A stretch of DNA of 48,489 nucleotides from an uncultured Acidimicrobiales bacterium (GTDB lineage: Bacteria; Actinomycetota; Acidimicrobiia; Acidimicrobiales; UBA10347), in NCBI GenBank assembly GCA_937991435.1, contig CALKPY010000063.1, forward strand, positions 1 through 48,489, read 5' to 3'. The notes beneath the pieces were generated by a model. It worked only from the letters and a program-made list of their open reading frames with translations. It made no database searches and was not told the origin of the DNA. Below, piece by piece: positions 25,515 to 34,576 of the stretch (position 1 is the first letter of the stretch; every line of letters starts with the position of its first letter). A program made the position numbers and the translations under genes.

Positions 25515-26507
25515 ATGGCCTCATCGAATCCGCTCGGGGTGCTTCCGTCACTCGAGTCTGATCTCGAACGAGTTGAAGCAGCATTGCTGCAGGCGTGTTC
25601 GAGCGACCTGGCAATGCTCAACGACTCTGCAAGCCATTTAGCTCGCGCCGGTGGCAAGCGCGTACGTCCGGGATTCACAATCGCTGCCGCCGCTACCGCC
25701 ATCGAAACCGACCGGCCTGCAGACGAGGCCGTGATCATGGGTGGTGTTGCGGTTGAGCTCGTTCACCTGGGCTCGCTCTACCACGACGATGTGATGGACG
25801 AAGCAACCACCCGTCGCAGCGTGCCCGCGGCAAACCAACGATGGGGCAACGTCGTCGCCATCTTGACCGGCGACTTTCTGCTCGCTCAGTCTTCGATCAT
25901 CGCTGCCTCCCTTGGCACCGAAGTTGCAGGCCTGCTCGGCGAGACCATCGCAGCACTCACCGACGGCCAAATCCGCGAACTGCAAGACACCGACAATCTC
26001 GACCGCACCGCCGAGAGCTACGACGTCGCGATCAGCGGCAAGACAGCGTCGCTGCTGGCCTGTGCCTGTCGCATTGGGGCCATCACCGGCGGGGTCGAAA
26101 GTGGGCGGGTCGAAGCCTTGACCGAGTTTGGTCACGCCTACGGCATGGCCTTTCAAATCGTCGACGACATTCTCGATGTCGTGGCCACCACAGAACAGCT
26201 CGGCAAACCCGCCGGCAACGACATCATCGAAGGCAACTACACACTTCCGGTGCTTCGAGCATTGCGCTCTGAACACGGTGGCGCCCTGCGCGACCTGATC
26301 GAAGCTGGCCTCACACCAACGACCCGCGACCAAGCACTTGTTCTTGTGCGTACCAGTCCCGGAATAGCCGACGCACTCGACGCTGCTCGCGGCTGGGCTG
26401 ATAAAGCAGCCGGGGCGCTGAGCTCGTTTGAAGACTCTCCGGGAGCTACGGCACTGCGGGCAGCGGCTGATCACCTGGTCGAGCGAGCCAAAGCCCCACT
26501 CGGCTGA
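25515..26507 (+). CDS. Polyprenyl diphosphate synthase (trans-isoprenyl)
   Basis: A 330-residue all-trans prenyltransferase that elongates allylic diphosphates with IPP. Seen: GGKRVRPGF (IPP-binding Lys/Arg), the first aspartate-rich region LYHDDVMDEATTRR, GKTASLLACACRIGA, and the second aspartate-rich region FQIVDDILD. The region before DDVMD has small residues and LGSLY, which fits a long-chain product (menaquinone side chain, C35-C45). Chain length cannot be fixed by eye. It is divergent from clpC and converges with the hydrolase gene. Confidence 0.93.
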   Translation: MASSNPLGVLPSLESDLERVEAALLQACSSDLAMLNDSASHLARAGGKRVRPGFTIAAAATAIETDRPADEAVIMGGVAVELVHLGSLYHDDVMDEATTRRSVPAANQRWGNVVAILTGDFLLAQSSIIAASLGTEVAGLLGETIAALTDGQIRELQDTDNLDRTAESYDVAISGKTASLLACACRIGAITGGVESGRVEALTEFGHAYGMAFQIVDDILDVVATTEQLGKPAGNDIIEGNYTLPVLRALRSEHGGALRDLIEAGLTPTTRDQALVLVRTSPGIADALDAARGWADKAAGALSSFEDSPGATALRAAADHLVERAKAPLG

Positions 26508-26526
26508 ACGAAACCGTTGGCTACAG

Positions 26527-27342
26527 CTACGCGTTGACCTGCAACACCGTGTCGTGGAATGACCCCATGGCCTGATTAAACACGGCGGCATCGGTCACAA
26601 CAAGGCTGTGGGCAGCTCCGGTCACGACGCAGAAACGGGCGTGATCAATGCGATGCACGATCTCTTCGCTATCCGCGACGGGTGTCAAAATATCTTGGCT
26701 TCCGGCCACCACCAGTGTCGGCGCATAAATATCGGCCAGCTCTTCGTGCAGATCCTCGGTGATGCCCGCGATCGCTCGAATCTGACCAATCACGCCGTGG
26801 GCCGGAGCACGAATGAGCAACGGCGAGAGTGCGGGGGCCATTGGCGTGACCCAACGAAGGTGGCGCGCCGCGGCGATCCACCGCAAGTTTTCGCTGGCGA
26901 AAGCACGCATGCCTCGATCTTCGATCAGTTCGCACCATTCGTCGAACAGCTCACGACGCCACTGCTGCACTCGGCACGCGGTCGCGGCAAGCACGAGCGA
27001 ACGCACACGCTCCGGCGATCGAACAGCCAGGATCTGCGCCAACACCCCACCCAGCGAATAGCCGACGACATGAGCAGATTCGATGCCCTCAGCGTCGAGT
27101 ACCGCGAGTACATCGTCAGTCATCGTGAACAGGTCATAGGCACCCTCGGGCTTGTCGCTGCGCCCGGCACCTCTGTTGTCGATTGCGACACACCGAAATC
27201 GGCTTCCGAGCGCCGAACGTTGTCGGACCCAACCCCACCGGTCAATCGCCAACCCCATGAGCAGCACTAGTGGCTCGCCGTCGGTCCGTCCAAAAGTGTC
27301 GTAGTTGATGCGGACACCATCGCCAGCAATCACCGAGGGCAT
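26527..27342 (-). CDS. Alpha/beta hydrolase
   Basis: A 271-residue alpha/beta-hydrolase fold enzyme. Catalytic triad visible: Ser in GYSLGG (nucleophile elbow), Asp in VVAGSQDILTP and His in VVTGAAHSLV. An oxyanion region is formed by LLMGLAIDRWGW and DNRGAGRSDKP. Esterase, lactonase or C-C hydrolase activity is possible; no substrate can be named. The ATG shares one base with the stop of the SDR gene (TGATG), so the two are translationally coupled and may act together. Confidence 0.85.
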   Translation of the reverse strand: MPSVIAGDGVRINYDTFGRTDGEPLVLLMGLAIDRWGWVRQRSALGSRFRCVAIDNRGAGRSDKPEGAYDLFTMTDDVLAVLDAEGIESAHVVGYSLGGVLAQILAVRSPERVRSLVLAATACRVQQWRRELFDEWCELIEDRGMRAFASENLRWIAAARHLRWVTPMAPALSPLLIRAPAHGVIGQIRAIAGITEDLHEELADIYAPTLVVAGSQDILTPVADSEEIVHRIDHARFCVVTGAAHSLVVTDAAVFNQAMGSFHDTVLQVNA

Positions 27343-28310
27343 CAGCGCGCTCCTGCGGCGAGTCGATCAAGGTCAATTTCAATGAGCTTGCCGGCAGCGT
27401 AAAGGTCACCAATGGCGTCGGGTGTGGAGCGTCGCATCGGCTCACCTACGAGCGAGCCCGTATCTGTCGGAGCAACGATCTGACCGCGCGACAACAACTC
27501 TGCGACATGCTCGGGAATCGGTGTGCGCACAATGTCACCCAGTGAACGGCCAGCACGAAACGCAACCGGCAACAACGGCACAGGCACTCGTCGGCCAATC
27601 GTGACCGCCTGCAGGGCGGTGACCGGGTCGTCGGCCATCACATTGATTGGGCCAGTCACATCAGACAAGGCCGCGGCGGCCATGACTCGCGCCGCATCAC
27701 CAAGGTGCACCACGCCGAATCGCTGTGTCGTAATGGGAACAGGAACTACCGGAAGCCGTAAGTAGCGACCCAACGGGTTTGGCAAGTTCGATGCCATCAC
27801 CGAAGCCAAGCGCACGGGCACAACGGTCGACCCAAATTCAAGCGCCGCGTGCTCGCAGCGCTCCTCGACTCGAGTGAGAATGTCGCCAAATGTCGACGTG
27901 GGTCGGGCGACATCGTCGACAGTTGGACATGTGGGTGAGTTGGCGCTGCGCCCGTAGATCGACACGCCTGACCTGATGACAATGCGGCTGACGGAGTCAA
28001 CCTTGGCGAGTGCTCCCAACAACGATTCGGTGCCGGTGACCGTGCGCGACCGAGCCTGACCTGGCGACGAACGGGCCCGTGGTTCAAACACCCAGGCGTG
28101 CACAACGATCGTTGGCTTAAAGGCTGCGACAATTTCGCTTACTCGTGCGGCATCGCCCGGTCGCGCGTAGTGAAAGTCCGCGCTTGGAATCCAACGCCGA
28201 GGCGGCTCAAGGTCGAACCCGCAAAGCGCAGTGACCCGAGGGTCTGCAGCCAGGCTTACGGCGACATTGGTGCCGATGGCTGAGCCCATTCCTGCAACGA
28301 GTACCCGCAC
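27342..28310 (-). CDS. NAD-dependent epimerase/dehydratase-like (extended SDR) protein
   Basis: A 322-residue extended short-chain dehydrogenase fold. The N-terminal dinucleotide site reads VLVAGMGSAIGTNV, then GFDLEPPRRW and a VVHAW segment; the middle holds SRIVIRSGVSIYG. Where the family has the catalytic Tyr-x3-Lys, this protein has FGDIL (F141, L145), so both catalytic residues are replaced. It may bind a nucleotide without redox chemistry, as some atypical SDRs do. The start is GTG at 28310 with TACAGT six bases before it. It is coupled to the hydrolase gene. Confidence 0.75.
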   Translation of the reverse strand: MRVLVAGMGSAIGTNVAVSLAADPRVTALCGFDLEPPRRWIPSADFHYARPGDAARVSEIVAAFKPTIVVHAWVFEPRARSSPGQARSRTVTGTESLLGALAKVDSVSRIVIRSGVSIYGRSANSPTCPTVDDVARPTSTFGDILTRVEERCEHAALEFGSTVVPVRLASVMASNLPNPLGRYLRLPVVPVPITTQRFGVVHLGDAARVMAAAALSDVTGPINVMADDPVTALQAVTIGRRVPVPLLPVAFRAGRSLGDIVRTPIPEHVAELLSRGQIVAPTDTGSLVGEPMRRSTPDAIGDLYAAGKLIEIDLDRLAAGAR

Positions 28311-28316
28311 CCGATC

Positions 28317-28322
28317 ACTGTA
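28317..28322 (-). promoter_or_regulatory. -10-like hexamer of the SDR gene
   Basis: On the minus strand TACAGT is followed by six bases (GATCGG) and the GTG at 28310. It may provide an internal leaderless promoter within the long minus-strand run. Confidence 0.35.
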
Positions 28323-28353
28323 GGTGAATCACGACGCGTCGAGCGGGGTGAGT

Positions 28354-28977
28354 TCAGCCAATCACCCGGGCAGGGGCTCCAACGGCGACGCTGTGGTCAG
28401 GTAAGTCCTTGGTGACAACCGAATTGGCGCCGACCATGACGTTGCGGCCGATCGTCACGCCTGGCGTGACAACCACACCTGTGGCCAGCCAGGAACCGGC
28501 ACCGATCGACACAGCCCTTTCTGGTTGGGTCTGTTTGCCGATCGGCACCTCGGGGTCGCTATTGCCATGGTTCTGATCGGTGACGTACACGTTCGGGCCA
28601 AAAAACACATCATCGCCAATGACGATCTCGAAGTGTGCTGCGATCGAACAACCACGGCCAATGAGACATCGATCGCCGATCGTCAACATGACCGGTGCAA
28701 TCAAGTCCTGTCCAGGGGCCATGCCAACAGTGATCGAGCATCGAGGACCAATAGCCACACCGGTTCCAATCGAAATGGCGTGCTCGTTGTAGAGCACTTG
28801 GGGCGGGAAGCAGATCATCGACCCTTGTCCAAACGATGCAAACCGCGCCGCTCGGCGAGACTCTGGACCAATAGCGGCGCGCCACGCGAACCACTCGTTC
28901 AGGCTGTTTGCAACATCAGCGAATCGCGGTCGATGAAACGTCGATTCTCGCCATGTTGTCATCGGCGAAAAGGTCAT
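28354..28977 (-). CDS. Left-handed beta-helix acyltransferase
   Basis: A 207-residue hexapeptide-repeat (LbH) transferase. Imperfect hexad turns run from about residue 68 to the end (ISIGTGVAIGPRC, LTIGDRCLIGRGC, IVIGDDVFFGPN, VSIGAGSWLATGVVV, VTIGRNVMVGANSVVTKDLP). It ends SVAVGAPARVIG, typical of O- or N-acetyltransferases that modify sugars. The catalytic His may be in VTDQNHG. Substrate unknown; the neighbouring SDR would fit nucleotide-sugar or envelope work. It follows lysS by 21 bases on the same strand. Confidence 0.85.
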   Translation of the reverse strand: MTFSPMTTWRESTFHRPRFADVANSLNEWFAWRAAIGPESRRAARFASFGQGSMICFPPQVLYNEHAISIGTGVAIGPRCSITVGMAPGQDLIAPVMLTIGDRCLIGRGCSIAAHFEIVIGDDVFFGPNVYVTDQNHGNSDPEVPIGKQTQPERAVSIGAGSWLATGVVVTPGVTIGRNVMVGANSVVTKDLPDHSVAVGAPARVIG

Positions 28978-28998
28978 TGCTACTCGGCAATCGTGGCG

Positions 28999-30408
28999 TC
29001 AGTCGAAGACTTCGGGGCGAAGCGTCGGAAACAACACCACGTCACGGATATTCGTTGACCCCGTCAGCAACTGAATCAGCCGATCCATACCAATTCCGAG
29101 GCCGCCGGTCGGCGGCATGCCAAATTCGAGAGCCCGCAGATAGTCGTGATCGACGGCCATTGCCTCTTCGTCACCCGAAGCACGGTCGGCTTCTTGGGCT
29201 TCGAAACGCTCGCGTTGCACGACAGGGTCGACCAGCTCGCTAAAGGCATTGCAGACTTCGCGGCCGGCAACGATTCCCTCGAAACGTTCAGTGAAGCCTG
29301 GCAGCTCACGGTGATCTCGAGACAGAGGCGAGACCTCGGCTGGATAGTCGGTGACAAACACCGGCTCCCACAAGTTGCCCTCAACGGTCTTCTCGTAGAT
29401 TTCGAGCAGAACCTTGCCGGGTCCCCAGTAGTCCTCAACCGCCACCTCGAAGCCCACGGCCGCGGCCCGCAGCTCTTCGATGGGTTGATCGAGAGCAAAA
29501 CGCTGACCGGTGTGCTCTTCGATCAAGTCGATCATGCTGGCTCGCCGCCACGGGGCGGCGAGGCTCAGTGGCCGGCCGTCCCATTCGACATCGGTTGTGC
29601 CGCAGATCTCGAGAGCCAAATGTTCGACGAGCTGTTCGACGAGTTCCATGATGTCGGTGTAATCGGCATAGGCCTGATACAGCTCAAGCATGGTGAACTC
29701 GGGGTTATGGCGGTTCGACATGCCCTCGTTGCGAAACACGCGAGCGATCTCGAAGACCCGTTCGAACCCGCCAACGGTCAACCGCTTCAGGTACAGCTCT
29801 GGAGCGATTCGAAGGTACAGCTCGGTGTCGAGCGCGTTGTGATGGGTGGTGAACGGCCGAGCCGCAGCGCCACCTGCAATCGGGTGGAAGATCGGCGTCT
29901 CAACTTCCATGAAGTCGCGATCTTCGAGCCAGCGGCGCGTGAGCGACATCATCTTTGACCGGGCAGCGAACACCGCTCGGGCCTCGTCGGTAACCCACAG
30001 GTCAACGTAACGCTGGCGGTACCGCAAGTCGGGATCACTAATTCCGTGCCACTTATCGGGGAACGGGCGTTGAGTCTCAGCCAGAATCTGCCACGAGTCG
30101 ACGCTGACCGACAACTCGCCGCGTCGGGTCTTCATGACCTGACCGGTAACGCCAATCCAGTCGCCCAGGCTTAGCCCGGTGAACCCTTCAAAGTCGGGGG
30201 TCGAGTTGGATCGAGCAAAGAGTTGTACCCGGCCGTCAGAGTCCGCGAGCACGCCAAAAGCCAGCTTGCCTTGTTCGCGCCGCAGCATGAGACGACCGGC
30301 GATCGACACGGTGGTGCCGCTTTCGGTGCCATCTTCAATGTCGCTGAACTTCTCGATGATCGCCGCAGTCGTAGCGGTGCGTTCAAATCGATACGGAATC
30401 TCAGTCAT
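28999..30408 (-). CDS. lysS: Lysyl-tRNA synthetase, class II
   Basis: A 469-residue class II aminoacyl-tRNA synthetase. The N-terminal OB fold for anticodon binding spans about 30-130. The catalytic core includes motif 1 near FMEVETPIFHPIAGGAAARP, motif 2 RVFEIARVFRNEG...HNPEFTMLE and motif 3 GIGMDRLIQLLTG. Lysine specificity follows from YVDLW, ELYLRIAPELYLKRL and GREVCNAFSELVDP. Slightly shorter than the E. coli enzyme but complete. It sits between coaX and the acyltransferase. Confidence 0.97.
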   Translation of the reverse strand: MTEIPYRFERTATTAAIIEKFSDIEDGTESGTTVSIAGRLMLRREQGKLAFGVLADSDGRVQLFARSNSTPDFEGFTGLSLGDWIGVTGQVMKTRRGELSVSVDSWQILAETQRPFPDKWHGISDPDLRYRQRYVDLWVTDEARAVFAARSKMMSLTRRWLEDRDFMEVETPIFHPIAGGAAARPFTTHHNALDTELYLRIAPELYLKRLTVGGFERVFEIARVFRNEGMSNRHNPEFTMLELYQAYADYTDIMELVEQLVEHLALEICGTTDVEWDGRPLSLAAPWRRASMIDLIEEHTGQRFALDQPIEELRAAAVGFEVAVEDYWGPGKVLLEIYEKTVEGNLWEPVFVTDYPAEVSPLSRDHRELPGFTERFEGIVAGREVCNAFSELVDPVVQRERFEAQEADRASGDEEAMAVDHDYLRALEFGMPPTGGLGIGMDRLIQLLTGSTNIRDVVLFPTLRPEVFD

Positions 30409-30414
30409 TGTTTT

Positions 30415-31203
30415 TCAGCCATCGTTCTTGTGCCAGATCAGTCGGAGCCCGTGCAGCGTAAGCCACGGTTCTATCTCGGTGACCATCTTTGTGTGCGGAG
30501 CGATCAATTCGGCCAATCCGCCGGTTGCGATAACGGTGGCTTCGCCCATCTCTTGTTGGAAGCGATCACACAGACCATCAACCTGCGCGGCGTAGCCGAA
30601 CAGCACCCCAGCTTGTATCGATTCGACCGTGTTGCGGCCGATGGCGGACCGAGGTTCGACCAGCTCCACGCTGCTGAGCGCCGATGCTCGACCTACAAGC
30701 GCTTCAAGACTGACCTCGACACCCGGTGAGATGGAGCCACCCAGATACTCGCCGTCGGCAGAGATGGCGTCGAGGGTCGTGGCGGTACCAAAGTCAACGA
30801 CGATGCTGGGCCCACCGAACAGCTCATAGGCGGCGGCGCCATTGGCGATGCGATCAGCGCCAACCTCTCGTGGGTTGTCGTAACGAATATCGAGGCCGCT
30901 TTTGACGCCGGGGCCAATCACGACGGGCTCACAGTCGAGATTGCGGGCAACCATACGACGAATGGCGGTGGTGATATGAGCAACGCCCGACGCAACAACC
31001 ACGCCAGTCAACGACGAAATCTCAACTCGAGCTCCGGCCAACAGGCCGCTCATCAAGACTGCCCACTCGTCCTCGGTACGTTCGTGAACTGTCGACAATC
31101 GCCACGGGCCGATCAGTCCGCTTTCGGGGGTCGAACAGTCACCGTCGAGGTTGTAGACGCCAACGACGGTCTGGGTGTTGCCGGCGTCGACTGCGAGCAG
31201 CAT
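30415..31203 (-). CDS. coaX: Type III pantothenate kinase
   Basis: A 262-residue CoaX, phosphorylating pantothenate in the first committed step of CoA synthesis; it needs a monovalent cation and is not feedback-inhibited by CoA. Seen: the N-terminal LLAVDAGNTQTVVGVY (ASKHA phosphate loop), DNPREVGADRIANGAAA, VDFGTATTLDAI and GGSISPGVEVSLEAL. Full length. The start shares a base with the nadC stop and the gene lies six bases before lysS. PanC, which makes pantothenate, is encoded three genes upstream in the same run. Confidence 0.96.
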   Translation of the reverse strand: MLLAVDAGNTQTVVGVYNLDGDCSTPESGLIGPWRLSTVHERTEDEWAVLMSGLLAGARVEISSLTGVVVASGVAHITTAIRRMVARNLDCEPVVIGPGVKSGLDIRYDNPREVGADRIANGAAAYELFGGPSIVVDFGTATTLDAISADGEYLGGSISPGVEVSLEALVGRASALSSVELVEPRSAIGRNTVESIQAGVLFGYAAQVDGLCDRFQQEMGEATVIATGGLAELIAPHTKMVTEIEPWLTLHGLRLIWHKNDG

Positions 31204-32075
31204 CAGCGCTCGACGGCGTCAATCTCGATATCGAGACCAATATCAAGCACCGGGGCAGAGTTCGTCAGTGAGCCCGACGAGACATAGTCAACGCCGGTAT
31301 CGGCATAGCGTTCAACGGTGTCAAGGGCGATTCCGCCCGAGGCTTCGACGATGGGGCGGCCATCGGGGCGCTTGTCGCCAATCAGCGCCATGGCCTCGCG
31401 CACCGTGTCAGGGGTCATGTTGTCGAGCAGGATCAGATCGGCGTGCGCCGCTACCGCCTGCTCTACTTGGTCGAGTCGGTCACATTCGACATGAAGTGGG
31501 CGACCCGGCCAACGATCTCGGGCTTGTTCGATGGCTTCGACGATCGACATACCGACCAGGTGGTTGTCTTTGAACATGAGCCATCCGCTGAGATTGCCGC
31601 GATGGTTTCGCCCGCCACCTGCGCGCACTGCGGCCTTTTCGAGTGATCGCAAACCGGGGGTTGTCTTACGCGTGTCCCAGATACCGATACGTCCATCGAC
31701 CAGCTCGACAAATTGGGACACACGGGTGGCGATGCCCGACAGGTGTCCAAGGAAGTTGAGTGCGGTTCGCTCCGCGGTCAGCACCGTCGCGAGGGTGCCT
31801 TGCACATCAGCGATGACGGTGCCAGCTTCGAGCATGTCACCGTCGTCGCGATGCCACACGACTGAGATGTTCGGGTCGACCTGCAGAAATGCTTCGGCCG
31901 CACATGCCCGGCCCGCCAGACGGCCTGGCTTGCGCGCATTGATCTGACACGTTGCGGTGATCGAGCGGTCAAGCATCGACGATGTCATATCGCCGAGCGG
32001 CGTGAGGTCTTCGGCAAGGGCACGCTGAACGGCGCTACGAACTTCGCCGTGGGGTGGGTGCATAAACGTTGACAT
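31203..32075 (-). CDS. nadC: Nicotinate-nucleotide pyrophosphorylase (quinolinate phosphoribosyltransferase)
   Basis: A 290-residue NadC, forming nicotinate mononucleotide from quinolinate and PRPP in de novo NAD synthesis. Seen: AERTALNFLGHLSGIAT, DTRKTTPGLRSLEKAAVRAG (substrate-binding Arg/Lys), NHRGNLSGWLMFKDNH, HVECDRLDQ and VEASGGIALD. Complete. It overlaps by one base the genes on both sides (coaX and the DUF2510 protein). nadA and nadB are not in the window. Confidence 0.97.
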   Translation of the reverse strand: MSTFMHPPHGEVRSAVQRALAEDLTPLGDMTSSMLDRSITATCQINARKPGRLAGRACAAEAFLQVDPNISVVWHRDDGDMLEAGTVIADVQGTLATVLTAERTALNFLGHLSGIATRVSQFVELVDGRIGIWDTRKTTPGLRSLEKAAVRAGGGRNHRGNLSGWLMFKDNHLVGMSIVEAIEQARDRWPGRPLHVECDRLDQVEQAVAAHADLILLDNMTPDTVREAMALIGDKRPDGRPIVEASGGIALDTVERYADTGVDYVSSGSLTNSAPVLDIGLDIEIDAVER

Positions 32076-32923
32076 CAGCCAAATCCTCGGGAATCTTGCT
32101 TGAGCGCAGTGTCGACCGAGAGCGCCGAGGCCACGACAAGTTGACGCAGCGGATCTTGCAGAGGTCGATTGATTTGCACGACATAGTTGTCAGCTGTCGT
32201 AAAGGCCGTCTTGAGGACCCCTTCGAAGGTCTTGGTGATGCGAGCTACTTCGGCACCTGTCTCGTCTTGGATGTTGAAATTCCAAGCACGCCAATTCTCG
32301 GCATTGATGCTGCCTATGTGCTCACCATTGACGAACAGACCGAACTTGATCTTGCCGATCATGTTCTGTTGTTTGATTTCACCAATCTCGTTGCCTGCGC
32401 CGTCGCCGACCAGCACGCGCGACTTCGCGAACTTCGCTGGCCGGGTCAACGTGAGAAACACGTTGTTTGACATATCGACGACTTGCAGATGATGCGTCAT
32501 GAATTGGTCAAGGCTCGACACCATGCGTGCAACCTTTTTCAGCGTGCTCTGGCCTACTTGCCGCACGGCACCAATTTGTGTGCCATCACGGTTGTAGATG
32601 GCGTACTCATTGTTTACTTCAATGAGTTTGGCTTTTTGGTTAACCACGAGCATGGTCTCGTCGAGCAGCGTCACCGCCTGACCAGATGTCGCCGCAGCAG
32701 GGGCTCCGCGCCGTTCGGCGTCGGCAATATGTTTCTGCACTTGGCGTTCGACTTTGTCAGGCTGCTGGGCACCAATGACCTGCGAAGTGGCTCGTTCGCC
32801 GACAACGTCAGTGCTCTGACGGCCATTACTAGTCACGTGTTCGGTCCATGTGGTGCCGTCCCAATAACGCATCTCGTGTCGGCCGTACGGGTCAGGAAAC
32901 CAGTCAGCGGCTTGTTCGCTCAT
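32075..32923 (-). CDS. DUF2510-scramblase-like (LURP fold) fusion protein
   Basis: A 282-residue protein with two parts. Residues about 7-28 are a DUF2510 motif (WFPDPYGRHEMRYWDGTTWT), a short element common at the ends of actinobacterial membrane proteins. Residues about 85-275 resemble the phospholipid scramblase/LURP-one-related beta barrel (ETMLVVNQKAKLIEVNNEYA, then repeats of strand pairs such as GEIKQQNMIGKIKFGLFVNG). No strong membrane helix is seen. It lies inside the NAD/pantothenate gene run, overlapping panC by four bases and nadC by one. Why a lipid-binding-like protein sits there is unknown; function not assigned. Confidence 0.8.
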   Translation of the reverse strand: MSEQAADWFPDPYGRHEMRYWDGTTWTEHVTSNGRQSTDVVGERATSQVIGAQQPDKVERQVQKHIADAERRGAPAAATSGQAVTLLDETMLVVNQKAKLIEVNNEYAIYNRDGTQIGAVRQVGQSTLKKVARMVSSLDQFMTHHLQVVDMSNNVFLTLTRPAKFAKSRVLVGDGAGNEIGEIKQQNMIGKIKFGLFVNGEHIGSINAENWRAWNFNIQDETGAEVARITKTFEGVLKTAFTTADNYVVQINRPLQDPLRQLVVASALSVDTALKQDSRGFG

Positions 32924-33774
32924 GACGCCAGCGTAACCCCGATGTTGTCGAGCAGCCGGGGGCGCCCCACCTGCGCGGCGAGGATGATTCTCACTTCACC
33001 AGCAAGTGTTTCAAGCGGTGCGAGGGTTGCGGCGTCGACGATCGACACGTAGTCAGGCACGGAGACAAGCGTCTCGGTAGCGATCATTTCAACAATGTGA
33101 GTGCGGATGATGTCGGCGCTGGTTTCGCCGCCTTCGGCTAGCTTGACCGCCGAACGCAACGACCGGTTGAGCACACCTGCAGCTACGAACTCATCGGGCG
33201 ACAAATAGGTGTTCCGGCTGGACATCGCCAGACCGTTGGTCTCACGCACAATCGGGCAGCCGACAACCTCAACCGGAAACGAGAGGTCGATCACCATGCG
33301 TCTGATGATTGCCAGTTGTTGGAAATCCTTCTCGCCGAAATATGCCCGACATCGACCGCCGATATTGAAGAGCTTTGCGACCACCGTGGCTACGCCGGCA
33401 AAGTGCGTGGGGCGTTGAGCGCCTTCCATTGATTCGCTCAGTTCGTCGACCGTGACCTTCGTGACGATCGGAACCGGGTACATCTCATCGACCGTTGGCG
33501 TGAGCACGATCGACGCTCCGGCAGCCTCACAGGTGGCGAGGTCACGTTCAAGATCACGGGGGTAGTCGCTCAGGTCTTCGTCCGCGGCGAATTGCAGCGG
33601 GTTCACAAAGATGGTTGTGAGGGTGATGTCATTTTCTGCAGCTGACCGTTCGATCAGACTGGCGTGTCCCGCGTGCAGAAACCCCATCGTCGGCACCAAC
33701 CCCACCGAACGACCGTCGGCCCGAGCCTGGTCGAGAAGTTCCCACGTTTGCGCAATGGTAAATGTCTGCTCCAT
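32920..33774 (-). CDS. panC: Pantothenate synthetase
   Basis: A 284-residue PanC, joining pantoate and beta-alanine with ATP. Seen: VPTMGFLHAGHASLIERS (HIGH-like nucleotide motif), TIFVNPLQF, GVATVVAKLFNI, AYFGEKDFQQL and RETNGLAMSSRN (KMSKS-like). Complete. Downstream coaX uses the product. It lies 34 bases after a DUF2520 protein that could supply ketopantoate reductase activity; that link is inference. No panB or panD in the window. Confidence 0.97.
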   Translation of the reverse strand: MEQTFTIAQTWELLDQARADGRSVGLVPTMGFLHAGHASLIERSAAENDITLTTIFVNPLQFAADEDLSDYPRDLERDLATCEAAGASIVLTPTVDEMYPVPIVTKVTVDELSESMEGAQRPTHFAGVATVVAKLFNIGGRCRAYFGEKDFQQLAIIRRMVIDLSFPVEVVGCPIVRETNGLAMSSRNTYLSPDEFVAAGVLNRSLRSAVKLAEGGETSADIIRTHIVEMIATETLVSVPDYVSIVDAATLAPLETLAGEVRIILAAQVGRPRLLDNIGVTLAS

Positions 33775-33808
33775 ACCGGCTCCTCAGCGTCTTGCAATCG
33801 GGCTTCGA

Positions 33809-34576
33809 TCAGTCTGTAGTGTGCCGCACTTGGCCGGTCGACGACTCGGCGTCTGGGCTCTGATCCCGCTCCCGAGCCAACTGCATTGCCGCATCGGCTA
33901 ACGCGTTGTACAACTCGAGTTCTTCTGGTGGAAGCGCACCGCGATGCGCATCGAGCGTTGCAAGATCCCCACGTGCGGCTGGACCAGTGAGGGCGCCATG
34001 GGCACCCACTTGCTTCACGTCAGCAAAGCTTCCTCGGGCCAGATCCCAAAAGGCCTCGCATGGCACACCAGCCGCGCCAGCAAGTCGTTCAACCTGCGCG
34101 AGCAGCGCAACGAGATGGTTTGCGCTAATCGCGGCGGTCGCGTGATAAAGCGTGCGGGCCGAATCAGGAACATCGAATGAGCTTCCCCCAAGGTTTTGCA
34201 CAAGGTGCCGGCAGATCGCGTCGCCCGAAACAGCGAACCAACCACCATTCAGCAGCCGGTGAGCGCCGACCTCGGCATTGGGTAGCGCCATCAGTGGGTG
34301 AATCGATCCAACCAATGCATGCGGCGCCAAGACATCGAGGGTCGATGCTCCGGAACAGTGCATGACCACCGCTGAGCCCGGCGCGATTGCGGCCGCTACT
34401 TCGCTGATGACCCGATCGGGCGTAGCTATGAGAACCGCATCAACACCACTGGCGGCCTGATCGACCGCGTCGTTGCGCCCTACAAGATCGACATGAATAC
34501 CTATGTGGCTGAGTGCTGCAGCAAACGAACTGCCAGCACGTCCGGGACCAACAATGCGAACCCGGTTCATCTTCAC
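33809..34576 (-). CDS. Rossmann-like DUF2520 protein
   Basis: A 255-residue protein with an N-terminal NAD(P)-binding fold (VRIVGPGRAGSSFAAAL, then DAVLIATPDRVI and GSIHPLMALPNA) and a C-terminal all-helical DUF2520 domain (LYHATAAISANHLVALLAQV, then GALTGPAARGD). The layout resembles ketopantoate reductases and F420-dependent NADP reductases. A location before panC is a common actinobacterial arrangement and makes a missing ketopantoate reductase role attractive, but unproven. ATG overlaps the folK stop (ATGA). Confidence 0.82.
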   Translation of the reverse strand: MKMNRVRIVGPGRAGSSFAAALSHIGIHVDLVGRNDAVDQAASGVDAVLIATPDRVISEVAAAIAPGSAVVMHCSGASTLDVLAPHALVGSIHPLMALPNAEVGAHRLLNGGWFAVSGDAICRHLVQNLGGSSFDVPDSARTLYHATAAISANHLVALLAQVERLAGAAGVPCEAFWDLARGSFADVKQVGAHGALTGPAARGDLATLDAHRGALPPEELELYNALADAAMQLARERDQSPDAESSTGQVRHTTD

